64,000 nucleotides of DNA from Streptomyces bacillaris (GTDB taxonomy: Bacteria > Actinomycetota > Actinomycetes > Streptomycetales > Streptomycetaceae): assembly GCF_003268675.1 (NCBI RefSeq), contig NZ_CP029378.1, positions 7,378,001-7,442,000 of the forward strand, in the 5' to 3' direction. The position numbers were made by a program, and so were the translations under genes. Shown in pieces: positions 35,108 through 44,183 of this stretch. Under the pieces are notes generated by a model. It worked only from the letters and a program-made list of their open reading frames with translations. It was not told where the DNA came from and made no database searches. Numbering within the stretch: the stretch's first letter is position 1; the number at the start of each line of letters is the position of its first letter.

Positions 35108-36507
35108 ACGCTCCGGGACAGGGCCGCCGCGCCGGAGCCGGGCTGCTGCTCCTCCGGGGGCTGCGGCTGCTGCTGTTCCGACTGCTGCTGTTCCGGTTGC
35201 TGCGGCTCCTGCGGCGGTGCGGGCTGCGAGTCGGGTGTGTCCGCGGGCGGGCTGTCCGGCGGCGGGTCGGAGGGAGGCGGGCTGTCCGGCGGTGCCGTCG
35301 TCCCGTCGTCGGCCGGGGGCGGGGAGTCACCGGGCGGCGGGGACTCGCCGTCGGGCGGCGACTCACCCGGGCTCGGGGGACAGGAACGGCTGTCGTCACC
35401 GGCACCCGGCGGGCAGGGCGAACCGGACTCGTCCCTCTCCGTGCCCTCGGGCGGATCGGTCTTCTTGTCCCCGTCGCCGGTGTCACCGGCCGGACGGGTG
35501 AACCACTCACCGTTCTCGGGATCGACCATCACGAACTCGTCCACCGGCTTCGACGACGGCTCCACCACGACCACGTCCGACGCCCGGTACCCCGGCCAGG
35601 CCTTCCCCGTCTGCTTCGGGGTGCTCCTCTGGGCGACGGGCGGCAGCAGCGGATTGCCGCAGGCGCACCGCACCCGGGGCACCCCGCGGTCGTCGACGAG
35701 CACCGCCGTACCGGCCTGGAGCACCGCCTGGTACGCCGTGGCCTTCCCGTCCCGGAAGCCGTGATTGGTCACGCGGGTGTCCATGCGCAGCTGTACGGGG
35801 GTGAGGGAGCGGAGATACTCCGGTACGGCCGAGGGCTCGATCTTCTGGACCGAGGCGAACGCCCGGTTCTTCTCCGGGGCCGCCCCCAGCACCTTGATCT
35901 GCTTCTCCACATCGCAGCTGGCGACCTTGCGGGTCCCCCCGTAGAGGCCCGGCGCCGCGCCGTCCACCCCGCGCGTCACCTGCGAGCCGGTGCCCGAGGC
36001 GCTCGGCACGGCGGACGGGGAGGCGGTCGACGGCTCGGGGTCGCTGTCGCGCGCGGTGGACTCCGTGAACGGGTCCGGGCCGGAGGTGCCCGCCGCCTGG
36101 AGGAACACCTCGCCGCCCGCCTTCGAGCCGCCGCCGTCGTCGGGGCGGGTCAGGAAGATGACCAGCGCGACGGCCACCACGACAGCCGCCGTGATCGCGG
36201 CGATCCGGGGGACGGAGCGCCACCAGGGGCGCCCGGGACCGGACCCGGGGGCGGCCCCCGAACCACTGCCGGAACCGCCTCCCGGGCCGCCCGTCGAACC
36301 GCCACCGGAGTCCCCGGAGCCGCCCGAACCACCGGAGCCGCCCGATCCGTGGTCACCGCCGCTGGGCGGGCCGGGAGGGGCACCGGAGACGGTGGGGGGC
36401 GGAGGTGTCGTCGGACCCGACTCGGAAGGGCCTGGCTGGGAGGGACCCGAGAGCGGACCGGAGGGCGGTCCTGTGGGTCGGCCGGAGGACGGCGGTTGGA
36501 CACTCAC
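35104..36507 (-). CDS. Pro-rich single-pass membrane protein, DUF6777-like
   Basis: This 467-residue protein has a disordered Pro/Gly/Ser N terminus (to about residue 100), one membrane helix (AAITAAVVVAVALVIFL), then an extracellular domain of about 230 residues. That domain has GLYGGTRKVASCDV and YLRSLTPVQLRMDTRVT with two or more Cys, resembling proteins annotated DUF6777. The tail is again Pro/Ser/Gln-rich. GTG 36507 is chosen because GGGGAG stands 8 nt upstream; GTG 36555 is possible. It looks like a cell-surface protein with spring-like flexible ends. The role is unknown. Confidence 0.72.
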   Translation of the reverse strand: MSVQPPSSGRPTGPPSGPLSGPSQPGPSESGPTTPPPPTVSGAPPGPPSGGDHGSGGSGGSGGSGDSGGGSTGGPGGGSGSGSGAAPGSGPGRPWWRSVPRIAAITAAVVVAVALVIFLTRPDDGGGSKAGGEVFLQAAGTSGPDPFTESTARDSDPEPSTASPSAVPSASGTGSQVTRGVDGAAPGLYGGTRKVASCDVEKQIKVLGAAPEKNRAFASVQKIEPSAVPEYLRSLTPVQLRMDTRVTNHGFRDGKATAYQAVLQAGTAVLVDDRGVPRVRCACGNPLLPPVAQRSTPKQTGKAWPGYRASDVVVVEPSSKPVDEFVMVDPENGEWFTRPAGDTGDGDKKTDPPEGTERDESGSPCPPGAGDDSRSCPPSPGESPPDGESPPPGDSPPPADDGTTAPPDSPPPSDPPPDSPPADTPDSQPAPPQEPQQPEQQQSEQQQPQPPEEQQPGSGAAALSRSV

Positions 36508-36686
36508 GGGCTGCACTCCCCGAGGTTGGGACCCGCTCCGGACTCCCGCTCCCACAACCGGGGCATACGCGGGTGATCCGGGCCTATTGCCCTCATTGTG
36601 TGTACCGTCCGCGCGCTCCCCGCAAGCGGAGGGAGCGACCGCTTCCCCGGGGAGCGGAGCGTCGTACCACTGCTTAGCGTGGCAGC

Positions 36687-38000
36687 GTGAACGTCCGGGC
36701 GAGCAACGACAGGAAGAGCGCGGCGCGCGCGCCGCACCGCTGGTTCGACGCCCTCGTGGCGGTGCTGGCCGGAACCCTGGCCATGCTGGTGACGGCCGCC
36801 CTCGGCCTGTGGGCCGCCGATGCCGCGGGGCTGCCCGACGGCGGCTTCCCCCGGGTCGTGGCCGCGGTCGTCGTGATGGCGGCGGGCGGTTCGGTCGGCC
36901 TGGCGGGCGACGCCGGGTCCCTCGTGGGGGCGCAGGCGGGCCTCTCGGTGCTGCCGCTCTCGGTGACCCTCGCGGGCGCGCTGCTCATCGCCCACGGCTT
37001 CCTCCGCCCGCTGCGCCACCGGGCCGTCGCCGGAGTGCGGGAGCTGGCCGGCTGGGCGGGCCGGGTCGCCGTCCTCTGGGCCGTGGTGCTGGTCGTCCTC
37101 TCGCTGGTGGCCCGGCACACGTTCACCCTCCCGGCCGAGAACCTCACGGGAGACGGAGCGGGGGACGGGACGGAAGACGCCTTCGGCGACGTCCTGGGCG
37201 ACTCGGCCCGGGTCGGATTCCGGGCCGACATCCCGCTGACCGTGATCATCGGCCTTGTGTGGCTGGCCGGTGTCCTCCTGCTGGCGCTCCTGGTCTCGCG
37301 CCGGGCGCCGCTCCCGCCCCGGCTGGTCCGCTTCCAGGAGACCGTGCGCCCCGCCGCCTCCGCCATGGTGGCGCTGCTCCTGGCCTCCGTCGCCCTGGGC
37401 GTGGTCGCCGGGCTGGTCGTGATGGTGGTGCGCGGCCACCCCGCCCAGACCCTCGCGGTGATCCTCCTCGGCCTGCCCAACCTGGTCTGGCTCGCGTTCA
37501 CGGTGGGCCTGGGAGCCTCCTGGGAGGGCAAGGTACAGGGCCCCTTCGGGCTGCCGATGCCCCAGGTGCTCGACTCCGTACTCCGTACGCCCGACCTCTC
37601 CACCGTCAACCTGCGCACCCTCGCGGCCCAGGACGGGCGCGTCTGGTGGCTGCTCGTCGTCGCCGCGCTCCTGGTGCTCGGCGCGGCCTTCCTCATGGCG
37701 GTCCGCTCACCCGCCCGGATGCGCCCCTGGCAGCACGCCCTGCACCTGGCGGTCGCGCTGACCCTGACCGTGCTGCTCATCGGCCTGACGGCGGCGGTCT
37801 CCGCCCGCTACGGGCTCTCCCTGCTCGGCATCGGGGACCTCGGCGGCGGCCTGGGCGGTGAGGTCTCGGTGCGCCCGCAGCTCTGGACCGCGCTCGGGAT
37901 CGCCTTCCTCTGGGGCCTGGTCGCCGGCTTCCTGGGCGCGCTCGCCGCCTCCCGGGTGCACCGGCACCACGGCGAGGTCCCGCCGCCGGAGGAGACCTAG
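36687..38000 (+). CDS. Streptophobe-family multi-pass membrane protein
   Basis: This 437-residue very hydrophobic protein has at least nine membrane segments. Landmarks include DALVAVLAGTLAMLVTAALG at the start, AQAGLSVLPLSVTLAGALLIAHG, ILLGLPNLVWLAFTVGLGA and LWTALGIAFLWGLVAGFLGA near the end. This matches proteins annotated as streptophobe family in Streptomyces, often next to a Ser/Thr kinase, as here. GTG 36687 is the likely start. Its stop shares CTAG with the stop of the convergent kinase. It may be a substrate or partner of the kinase module; unproved. Confidence 0.78.
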   Translation: MNVRASNDRKSAARAPHRWFDALVAVLAGTLAMLVTAALGLWAADAAGLPDGGFPRVVAAVVVMAAGGSVGLAGDAGSLVGAQAGLSVLPLSVTLAGALLIAHGFLRPLRHRAVAGVRELAGWAGRVAVLWAVVLVVLSLVARHTFTLPAENLTGDGAGDGTEDAFGDVLGDSARVGFRADIPLTVIIGLVWLAGVLLLALLVSRRAPLPPRLVRFQETVRPAASAMVALLLASVALGVVAGLVVMVVRGHPAQTLAVILLGLPNLVWLAFTVGLGASWEGKVQGPFGLPMPQVLDSVLRTPDLSTVNLRTLAAQDGRVWWLLVVAALLVLGAAFLMAVRSPARMRPWQHALHLAVALTLTVLLIGLTAAVSARYGLSLLGIGDLGGGLGGEVSVRPQLWTALGIAFLWGLVAGFLGALAASRVHRHHGEVPPPEET

Positions 38001-39022
38001 ACCTCGGGGAAGACCGGGAGGGCCCAGCGCGGCGGCCGGGGCACCGGCTCGGGCGTGGCCGACCAGGAACCGGCCCGCGCGTCCACGACGGTCGCCGTAC
38101 GGTGCCCGGCCGGGGCTCCCGACGCCGCCGCCCGCAGCGCCGCGATGAACCGCAGACACGTCTCGTAACGGTCGTCCGGCGACTTGGCCAGCGCCTTCGC
38201 CAGAACGCCGTCGACCGCGCCCGGCAGATCGGGCCGCTGCCCGCTCGGCGGGGGCGGCGGATCGTACTGGTGGGCCCAGAGCAGGGCCATGTCGTCGTCC
38301 CGCTGGAACGGTGGAGCCCCGGTCAGCGTCTCCTGTACGACACAGGCGAGGCTGTACACATCGCACCGGCCGTCCACGGGCTTCCCCGAGATCTGCTCCG
38401 GCGCCACGTAGTCGAGCGTCCCGACGAACTGGCCGACCGTGGTGAACCCCGTCAGCGACAGCGACTTCTTCGTGAGCCCGAAGTCCGTCAGATACACATG
38501 CTCCGGATGGTCGCTGTCGGTGCCCGCCGCCACCAGGATGTTCCCCGGCTTCACATCGCGGTGCACCAGATCGTGGTCGTGCGCCGCGTCCAGCGCGGAC
38601 GCCACCTGCCCGCCGATCCGGACGGCGGCGGTGAGATCGAGCGGCCCACGCCGGTCGATGAGCACGCGCAGATCGGCGCCCGCCACATAGCGCATCGCGA
38701 TGTAGAGCAGCCCGTCCGTCTCACCGGCCTCGAAGACCGGCACGATATGGGGGTGGTCGATCGCGGCCGCCACCCGCGACTCATGGGTGAACCGCTGCCG
38801 GAAGGTGTCGTTACGGGCCAGCTCCGGGGCGAGCAGCTTGAGCGCGACGACCCGGTCCAGCCGCAGATCCTTGGCCCGGTAGACGACCGCCATGCCGCCC
38901 CGGCCGATCTCGGCCTCCACGAGATAGCCCGCGATGCGCTTCCCCACCAGGTCGTCGTCCCGGCCGGTGGGGAGCCCGGCATCGTGCGAGGGCGGCGGCG
39001 GAGAAGGCGGGGGCGGCGCCAT
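37997..39022 (-). CDS. Ser/Thr protein kinase of the FHA-ABC transporter operon
   Basis: This 341-residue cytoplasmic kinase has a Pro-rich start (MAPPPPSPPPP). The complete Hanks domain has glycine loop IGRGGMAVV, lysine in VVALKLLAPE, catalytic HRDVKPGN, DFGL in place of DFGI, and an intact APEQ. There is no membrane helix or sensor, unlike the propeller kinases upstream. It is the last gene of a three-gene operon, 6 nt after the threonine-repeat gene. In Mycobacterium PknF phosphorylates the FHA-ABC transporter Rv1747 encoded next to it. The same relation is likely here. Confidence 0.9.
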   Translation of the reverse strand: MAPPPPSPPPPSHDAGLPTGRDDDLVGKRIAGYLVEAEIGRGGMAVVYRAKDLRLDRVVALKLLAPELARNDTFRQRFTHESRVAAAIDHPHIVPVFEAGETDGLLYIAMRYVAGADLRVLIDRRGPLDLTAAVRIGGQVASALDAAHDHDLVHRDVKPGNILVAAGTDSDHPEHVYLTDFGLTKKSLSLTGFTTVGQFVGTLDYVAPEQISGKPVDGRCDVYSLACVVQETLTGAPPFQRDDDMALLWAHQYDPPPPPSGQRPDLPGAVDGVLAKALAKSPDDRYETCLRFIAALRAAASGAPAGHRTATVVDARAGSWSATPEPVPRPPRWALPVFPEV

Positions 39023-39028
39023 GGCCCG

Positions 39029-39961
39029 TCACCGCCCGCCGTCGGGCGACTCGTCCGGAGCGACGACCCGGGTGGGCTCGGGCTCGTCGGCGGTGACCAC
39101 GCGGGTCGGTTCGGAGCCGTCGGCGGGTACGACCCGGGTGGGCTCGGGGGCGTCGGGGGCCACCACCCGCGTCGGCTCCGGCGGTCCCTCCGGCGTCACC
39201 AGGCGTGTTGGTTCGGGGCCGTCGGCGGTGACCACGCGGGTCGGTTCGGGCTCGTCTGCGGGTACGACCCGCGTGGGCTCCGGTGGCCCTTCCGGCGTCA
39301 CCACCCGCGTCGGCTCGGGGCCGCCGGACGCCACCGCCTCGGGCGGTTCGGCGCCCTCGGGAGCCACCACCCGCGTCGCCTCCGGTGGGCCGTCCGCCGT
39401 GACCACCCGGGTGGGCTCCGGTCCTGCCGCGCCCGGCCCCGTGAACGCCGTCCCCGACCCGGGCCCGGACTCCGCCGCGTACGTACTGAGCTGTGTCCCG
39501 TCGCAGAAGACCCACCGCTCGTGCTCGGCGTCGTACAGCCACACCGACTCGCCGTCCACGACCATGCCCACCCGCAGCCCCCGCGTCCGCTGCCGGAAGC
39601 CCTCACCGTCGCTGCGGCCCTCGGCCAGATCCTGGGCGGCGCGGCGGTACCGGTTCAGGGCCTCCTCCGCGCGGGCCAGCAGGGGGCGCGGGTCCGCCGT
39701 GCGGGCGAGCGGCTGACCGGGGGCCGGGGGAGTGCGGGGTACGGAGACGAGGAGCCGGCCGTCGACCCAGGCCGCCCAGCCGTTGGAGCAGACGACGTAC
39801 GCCCAGTCACCGCGCCGCTCGGCCAGCTGCACCGGCAGCAGCGCGTCCAGCGGGTCGGTGGGCCGGGCGGCGTCCGGCGCCTCCCAGGCGGGCAGCCCGT
39901 CCGGGGGGACGACATGGGTGGGGCGGAAATCAAGGGCCGGGGCCGGGTCCGGGGTCGCCAT
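39029..39961 (-). CDS. Threonine-repeat protein between the FHA transporter and the kinase
   Basis: A 310-residue protein of unusual design. Residues about 1-160 are a folded part with Trp-rich strands (DWAYVVCSNGWAAWVDGRLLVS and SVWLYDAEHERWVFCDG), possibly two SH3-like units. From about residue 180 there are ten copies of E[P/A]TR[V/L]V spaced by 6-8 acidic or Pro-rich residues (TADGP, PEGPP and similar). Each repeat places one Thr in an identical setting. Kinase and double-FHA genes flank it, so the repeats are probable phosphorylation sites bound by FHA domains. That function is inference; the repeats themselves are plain in the sequence. Confidence 0.78.
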   Translation of the reverse strand: MATPDPAPALDFRPTHVVPPDGLPAWEAPDAARPTDPLDALLPVQLAERRGDWAYVVCSNGWAAWVDGRLLVSVPRTPPAPGQPLARTADPRPLLARAEEALNRYRRAAQDLAEGRSDGEGFRQRTRGLRVGMVVDGESVWLYDAEHERWVFCDGTQLSTYAAESGPGSGTAFTGPGAAGPEPTRVVTADGPPEATRVVAPEGAEPPEAVASGGPEPTRVVTPEGPPEPTRVVPADEPEPTRVVTADGPEPTRLVTPEGPPEPTRVVAPDAPEPTRVVPADGSEPTRVVTADEPEPTRVVAPDESPDGGR

Positions 39962-39970
39962 GGCACCGCC

Positions 39971-42334
39971 TCACTTCCGCATGACCGCGGGCTCATGGCG
40001 CCGCAGCAGCTTCGCGACGATGTATCCGAAGAGGGCGGAGAGGACGACGAGCATGCCCATGTTGAGCAGCCAGACCCCGGCCGAGTGCCCGAAGAGCGGG
40101 TCGGACGTCAGGTCGCCCGGCACGATCCGGGCCAGATCGATCGTGCCGGCCATCGCGCCCAGCGCCCACCGCGACGGCACCAGCCAGGACAGCTGCTCCA
40201 GCCCCGGCACCCCGTTCAGCTTCAGCAGGGCACCGCAGAACACCACTTGGACGATGGCGAGGAGGACGAGCAGCGGCATCGTGACCTCCTCCTTGCGCAC
40301 CAGGGCGGAGACCAGCAGACCGAGCATCATCGCGGTGAAGGACAACAGGGCGACGGCCAGGGTGATTTCCACCAGCGGTGGCAGGAACACCCCTTCGTCA
40401 CCTGGCGCGTTGAGGTTCACGCCGACCAGTGCCACCAGCGTCAGCACGATGGCCTGGAGGACCGTGATGGTGCCGAGCACCACGATCTTCGACATCAGAT
40501 AGGCGGATCTGGAGAGGCCGACGGCTCTCTCCCGCTGATAGATCACCCGCTCCTTGACCAACTCCCGTACGGCATTGGCGGCCCCGGTCAGCACCCCGCC
40601 CACACACAGGATGAGCAGCGCGTTCATCGCCGTCTCCTGGGTGAGCCTGCTCCCGGCCAGGGCGCGGGCCATGGCGCCCATGACGAAGGGCAGCGCGATC
40701 ATGATGATGAGGAACGTGCGGTCGGCGGCGAGCGCGGAGGCGTACCGGCGGACCAGAGTGCCCAGCTGCGCACCCCAGTTACGGGTCTTCGGCGGCGGGG
40801 CGACGGACGCGCCGGGCGCGGCCGGGGGCAGTTGCGGCTGGGCCGAGGCGCCCGCGATGTACTGCCGGTGGAAGGGCGAGTCCGCGTACGTGGTCGCCCA
40901 GTCCCGGTCCCGGTCGTTCTCGAACGCCTCGAAGGCCTCCGGCCACTCCTCGAAGCCGAAGAAGGCGAGGGCGTCGTCCGGGGGACCGTAGTAGGCGATG
41001 CGGCCGCCGGGCGCGAGGACGAGCAGCCGGTCGCAGACCTCCAGGCTCAGCACGCTGTGCGTGACGACGATGACCGTACGGCCGTCGTCGGCCAGCCCGC
41101 GCAGCATGTGCATGACGGAGCGGTCCATCCCCGGGTCGAGCCCCGAGGTCGGCTCGTCCAGGAAGAGCAGGGAGGGCTTGGTCAGCAGCTCCAGGGCGAC
41201 GCTCACGCGCTTGCGCTGGCCGCCGGAGAGGGAGTGGATGGGCTGGTCCACCCGTTGTTCCAGGCCCAGTTCATGGATGACCTCCGACACCCGGGCCTGC
41301 CGCTCGGCCTTCGCCGTGTCCTGCGGGAAGCGGAGTTCGGCGGCGTACCCGAGGGCCTTCCGTACGGTCAGCTGCGAGTGGAGGATGTCGTCCTGCGGGA
41401 CCAGGCCGATGCGCTGGCGCAGCTCCGCGAAGTCCCGGTAGAGGTCGCGGCCGTCGTAGAGGACGGTGCCGGTGTCGGCCGGGCGCAGCCCGGTCAGGGC
41501 GTTGAGCAGCGTCGACTTCCCCGCCCCGCTGGGCCCGACGACCCCGAGCAGGCACTTCTCCCCGACGGGGAACGAGACCTTGTCCAGCAGGGTCTTGCGG
41601 CCCCGGCCCGCCCGCCCGACGTGGACCTCCAGATCCTGCACGTCCAGCGACACCTCACCGGTGTCCACGAACTCCTGGAGCACCTCCCCGACGAGGCTGA
41701 AGGCGGAGTGGCCGATACCGATGATGTCCCCGGCCTCCACGACCGCCCGGTCGACGGGCTGGCCGTTGAGGAAGGTCCCGTTGTGGCTGCCGAGGTCGAC
41801 GATCTCGTGCCGGCCGTCGGGGAGCGCCCGCAGCTCGGCGTGGCGCCGGGAGACCACGAGGTCGTCGATGACGAGGTCGTTGCCCGCGTCGCGGCCGATG
41901 CGGACGGTCTTCGCGGGGAGCGGCCGTACGGTGGTGGGCTGCCGGAAGGTGCCGGTGGCGGCGGGCACGGAGACGGCGGAGGGCCGGTCGGCGGCGGCCG
42001 GGCGGGCAGGGGGTTCGCGGCCCACGAGCACGGCGCGGGGGCCGTCGCCCGGGTTGCCGAAGCGGATGACGGTACCCGCGCCGACGTCCGACGTGCGGAC
42101 GCGATGACCGCCGGTGTACGTGCCGTTGGTGCTGTCCTCGTCCTGGAGCAGCCAGTGACCGGCCTCGGGGTGGAGCACCGCGTGGTGCCAGGAGACCCGG
42201 TCGTCGTCGATGACGATGTCGCTCTCGGGGTCGCGCCCGACATGGTAGTCCCGGCTCGGACTCATCACCGTGGAGCCGAGATCGGTCTCCAGGACGAGCT
42301 CGGGCGCAGTCGGTGCTGCGGGCCGCTCTCCCAT
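39971..42334 (-). CDS. Double-FHA ABC transporter (Rv1747-like)
   Basis: This 787-residue protein has two FHA domains. FHA1 (about 14-105) has GRDPESDIVIDDDRVSWHH and DSTNGTY; FHA2 (about 140-215) has GRDAGNDLVIDDLVVSRRH and SHNGTFLNG. The Arg, Ser, His and Asn used to bind phosphothreonine are all present. An ABC2-type ATPase follows (Walker A GPSGAGKST, LSGGQRKR, LLFLDEPTSGLD). The C-terminal membrane domain has six helices (about 530-780). Domain order equals Mycobacterium Rv1747, a lipo-oligosaccharide-related exporter regulated by PknF. ATG 42334 lacks a spaced ribosome site, and TAGAAT 7 nt upstream suggests a leaderless message. Confidence 0.9.
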   Translation of the reverse strand: MGERPAAPTAPELVLETDLGSTVMSPSRDYHVGRDPESDIVIDDDRVSWHHAVLHPEAGHWLLQDEDSTNGTYTGGHRVRTSDVGAGTVIRFGNPGDGPRAVLVGREPPARPAAADRPSAVSVPAATGTFRQPTTVRPLPAKTVRIGRDAGNDLVIDDLVVSRRHAELRALPDGRHEIVDLGSHNGTFLNGQPVDRAVVEAGDIIGIGHSAFSLVGEVLQEFVDTGEVSLDVQDLEVHVGRAGRGRKTLLDKVSFPVGEKCLLGVVGPSGAGKSTLLNALTGLRPADTGTVLYDGRDLYRDFAELRQRIGLVPQDDILHSQLTVRKALGYAAELRFPQDTAKAERQARVSEVIHELGLEQRVDQPIHSLSGGQRKRVSVALELLTKPSLLFLDEPTSGLDPGMDRSVMHMLRGLADDGRTVIVVTHSVLSLEVCDRLLVLAPGGRIAYYGPPDDALAFFGFEEWPEAFEAFENDRDRDWATTYADSPFHRQYIAGASAQPQLPPAAPGASVAPPPKTRNWGAQLGTLVRRYASALAADRTFLIIMIALPFVMGAMARALAGSRLTQETAMNALLILCVGGVLTGAANAVRELVKERVIYQRERAVGLSRSAYLMSKIVVLGTITVLQAIVLTLVALVGVNLNAPGDEGVFLPPLVEITLAVALLSFTAMMLGLLVSALVRKEEVTMPLLVLLAIVQVVFCGALLKLNGVPGLEQLSWLVPSRWALGAMAGTIDLARIVPGDLTSDPLFGHSAGVWLLNMGMLVVLSALFGYIVAKLLRRHEPAVMRK

Positions 42335-42341
42335 GTCCTGA

Positions 42342-42347
42342 ATTCTA
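42342..42347 (-). promoter_or_regulatory. Candidate -10 element for a leaderless transcript
   Basis: TAGAAT on the minus strand ends 7 nt before the ATG of the FHA transporter gene, so transcription could start at the A of ATG. No convincing -35 is seen at 16-19 nt. Confidence 0.35.
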
Positions 42348-42376
42348 TCGATACGTCACGATCGGCGCCCGTCGCC

Positions 42377-42640
42377 GCCGGGCTGCGCTCGCTTCACCGC
42401 CGAGCCATGTTCACCTCATCGCCGGGCTGTGCTCGCTTCACCGCCGAGCCGCGTTGCCCCCGTTGCCGCCGGGCTGCGTCGACCTCATGGCCGAGGCGCG
42501 CTCGCCCCATTGCCGGGCTGCGTCGACCTTGCCGTCCCCGGGCCGGTCGACCGTGATCCAGCCCCCTGGCCTGGGCTCCTGACCCGGACCCTCGGATCCC
42601 CGGGCCCCCGACCCGGACCCTCGGATGCCCGGGCCCGGAC
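42377..42640. repeat. Degenerate tandem repeats in a 370-bp non-coding gap
   Basis: The 30-bp unit starting GCCGGGCTGYGCTCGCTTCA occurs at 42377-42406 and 42421-42450 with one change. Shorter related units starting GCCGGGCTGCGTCGACCT follow near 42468 and 42515. Near 42585-42640 another unit (GACCCGGACCCTCGGAT plus CCCGGGCCC) occurs twice. No gene is seen between 42335 and 42708. Confidence 0.65.
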
Positions 42641-42708
42641 CCGCGGCCCCGGCCCTCGCTGCGATCCCCAGCCCCGGCGCCCGGTGCTCAGCGGTCAGTG
42701 GCCCACGG

Positions 42709-43125
42709 TCAGCGGAGCACGGTTGCGAGGATGACCTTCCCGCCCTCCGGCGACTCCTGGACCGTGATCTCATGGGCCAGCCGCCGGATCATCGGCCAGC
42801 CGAAGCCCCCGGTGCGGCCGGTCAGGTCGGGCGTGCGGTCCTGCGGGTACGCCGGGCTCGGGTCGCTGATCCGGACATGGATGCCCGTCCGGTCCGCGGT
42901 GAGCCGGAGCGCCGTCACCGCGCCCGCGTGCCGGATGGCGTTGGTGACCAGTTCGGAGACGAGGAGCAGGAGGTTCTGCACCGCGTGGGCGGCCGGCGCG
43001 GGGTGCAGCCGCGCGACGAAGCTGGTGACGGCGTCCCGCGCGTCGGCGGCCTTCTCCGGCCTGCAGACGTAATCGGTGCGGGTCTCCCCGTCCGGCGAAA
43101 GTGTCATCAGCATGCGGTCGTTCAT
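42709..43125 (-). CDS. HATPase_c regulatory protein (anti-sigma-like)
   Basis: A 138-residue GHKL-fold protein. It has the N-box SELVTNAIRHAG, the G1-like HVRISDPSPAYPQ and the G2 region TGGFGWPMIRRLAHEI, ending with GGKVILATVLR. It lacks any sensor or membrane part, so it is of the RsbW-like anti-sigma or antibiotic-regulator group. ATG 43125 is favoured with GGGGTGACC upstream. It stands alone; its partner may be an anti-anti-sigma factor or phosphatase elsewhere. Confidence 0.82.
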   Translation of the reverse strand: MNDRMLMTLSPDGETRTDYVCRPEKAADARDAVTSFVARLHPAPAAHAVQNLLLLVSELVTNAIRHAGAVTALRLTADRTGIHVRISDPSPAYPQDRTPDLTGRTGGFGWPMIRRLAHEITVQESPEGGKVILATVLR

Positions 43126-43341
43126 GGCGGTCACCCCGTCGCGTGAGCTTTCTGGCTGAAGAACCGGATACCCCCGGAACGGCGTTTCATGGAAAGCGCC
43201 CGGGGCGGGCGGCCCGGACTGGCCACCCCCGGGGCAGGGGGGCGGGCTCGCGCGCCGTACCGCACCGCCGTTTTCTATCGTTGAAAATTCTCGGTGCACG
43301 ACCGTTGTGGAGTGTTTGGTGTTGTGGCTCAATGTTCGACT

Positions 43342-44183
43342 ATGCGCAGTGCCTCGCCGGTTCGAGTCACTCCCCGGCTCTGCGACGAGGACGACGCCTT
43401 GAGGCGACAACACCCGCGCCACCGTGCCCTGTTCAGGGCCCTCACCTGCGCCGCCGCGCTTCTGATGCCGGTCGGCGCCACCCTGGTCCCGACGGCGGCG
43501 GCCGCCCCTGCCACCCCCGCTCCCGCCGCCGTGACGGCCTTCACGGCCGACGACCCGGTCACCGATGTACGGGGGCTGAAGGGCGAGTACTTCCGCATGT
43601 CCGCCCCGGGCGCCCGGGACTTCGCCGAACTCGGCGCCACCGCCCTGGACCCCGAGATCGATTTCCCCGGCCTCACCGGCACCTTCGAGTCGGCGACCGG
43701 CCGGACCGATCACACCACCGCCCGCTGGACCGGACAGCTCGAAGCCCCCGAAACGGGGACGTACACCTTCTCCGCCATCGGTGACAACGGCTTCCGGCTC
43801 CTCCTCGACGGCAACGTTGTCATCGACCACTGGTAGCCCGACTGGGACAACGAGCGGCACAGCGAGCCGATCGCGCTGAAGGCGGGCGAGAGGCACGACT
43901 TCAAGCTGGAGATGTTCCAGGACGTCGCCGGCGCCAGCATGTTCCTGCGCTGGCAGAGCGACACGGTCAAGAAGCAGATCGTGCCCGAGTCCGCCTTCAC
44001 CCCGCCCGCCGACTTCGAGGTCTACCCGGTCGCCCTGAGCGTCGCGCAGAACGGCGAGCGCCTCCAGGCCACCTTCAAGGACCGGGTCGGCAACCACGGC
44101 AAGGTGAAGGACCACCTCAAGATCGAGGTCGACACCTCCCCGATGCCGGTGAAGGCGGTGCGGCGCGCCTCGGACAACCCCGG
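43342..44183 (+). pseudogene. 5' fragment of a secreted PA14-domain protein, with an in-frame stop
   Basis: The frame opens near ATG 43342 (or TTG 43399) with a signal peptide (LFRALTCAAALLMPVGATLV, then PTAAAAPA). A PA14 domain follows (GLKGEYFRM, TARWTGQLEAPETGTYTFSA, NGFRLLLDGN). A TAG at 43834-43836 interrupts ...VIDHW / PDWDN; the same frame then continues with the rest of PA14 (FKLEMFQDVAGASMFLRWQS) to about 44180, where the frame shifts. Such PA14 modules usually belong to large secreted glycoside hydrolases. The rest of that gene is missing. Confidence 0.75.

Noticed and set aside
39050..39430. CRISPR or non-coding satellite
   Set aside because: The repeats stay in one reading frame and code the EPTRVV peptide array; they are part of a gene.
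42377..42540. CRISPR-like array
   Set aside because: Repeats are degenerate, spacers are not uniform, and no cas genes are nearby.
38102..42556. 1484-codon plus-strand open frame
   Set aside because: It is the mirror of three minus-strand genes (kinase, repeat protein, FHA transporter). The product is Arg/Gln/Gly-rich with no motif; long antisense frames are common in high-GC DNA.
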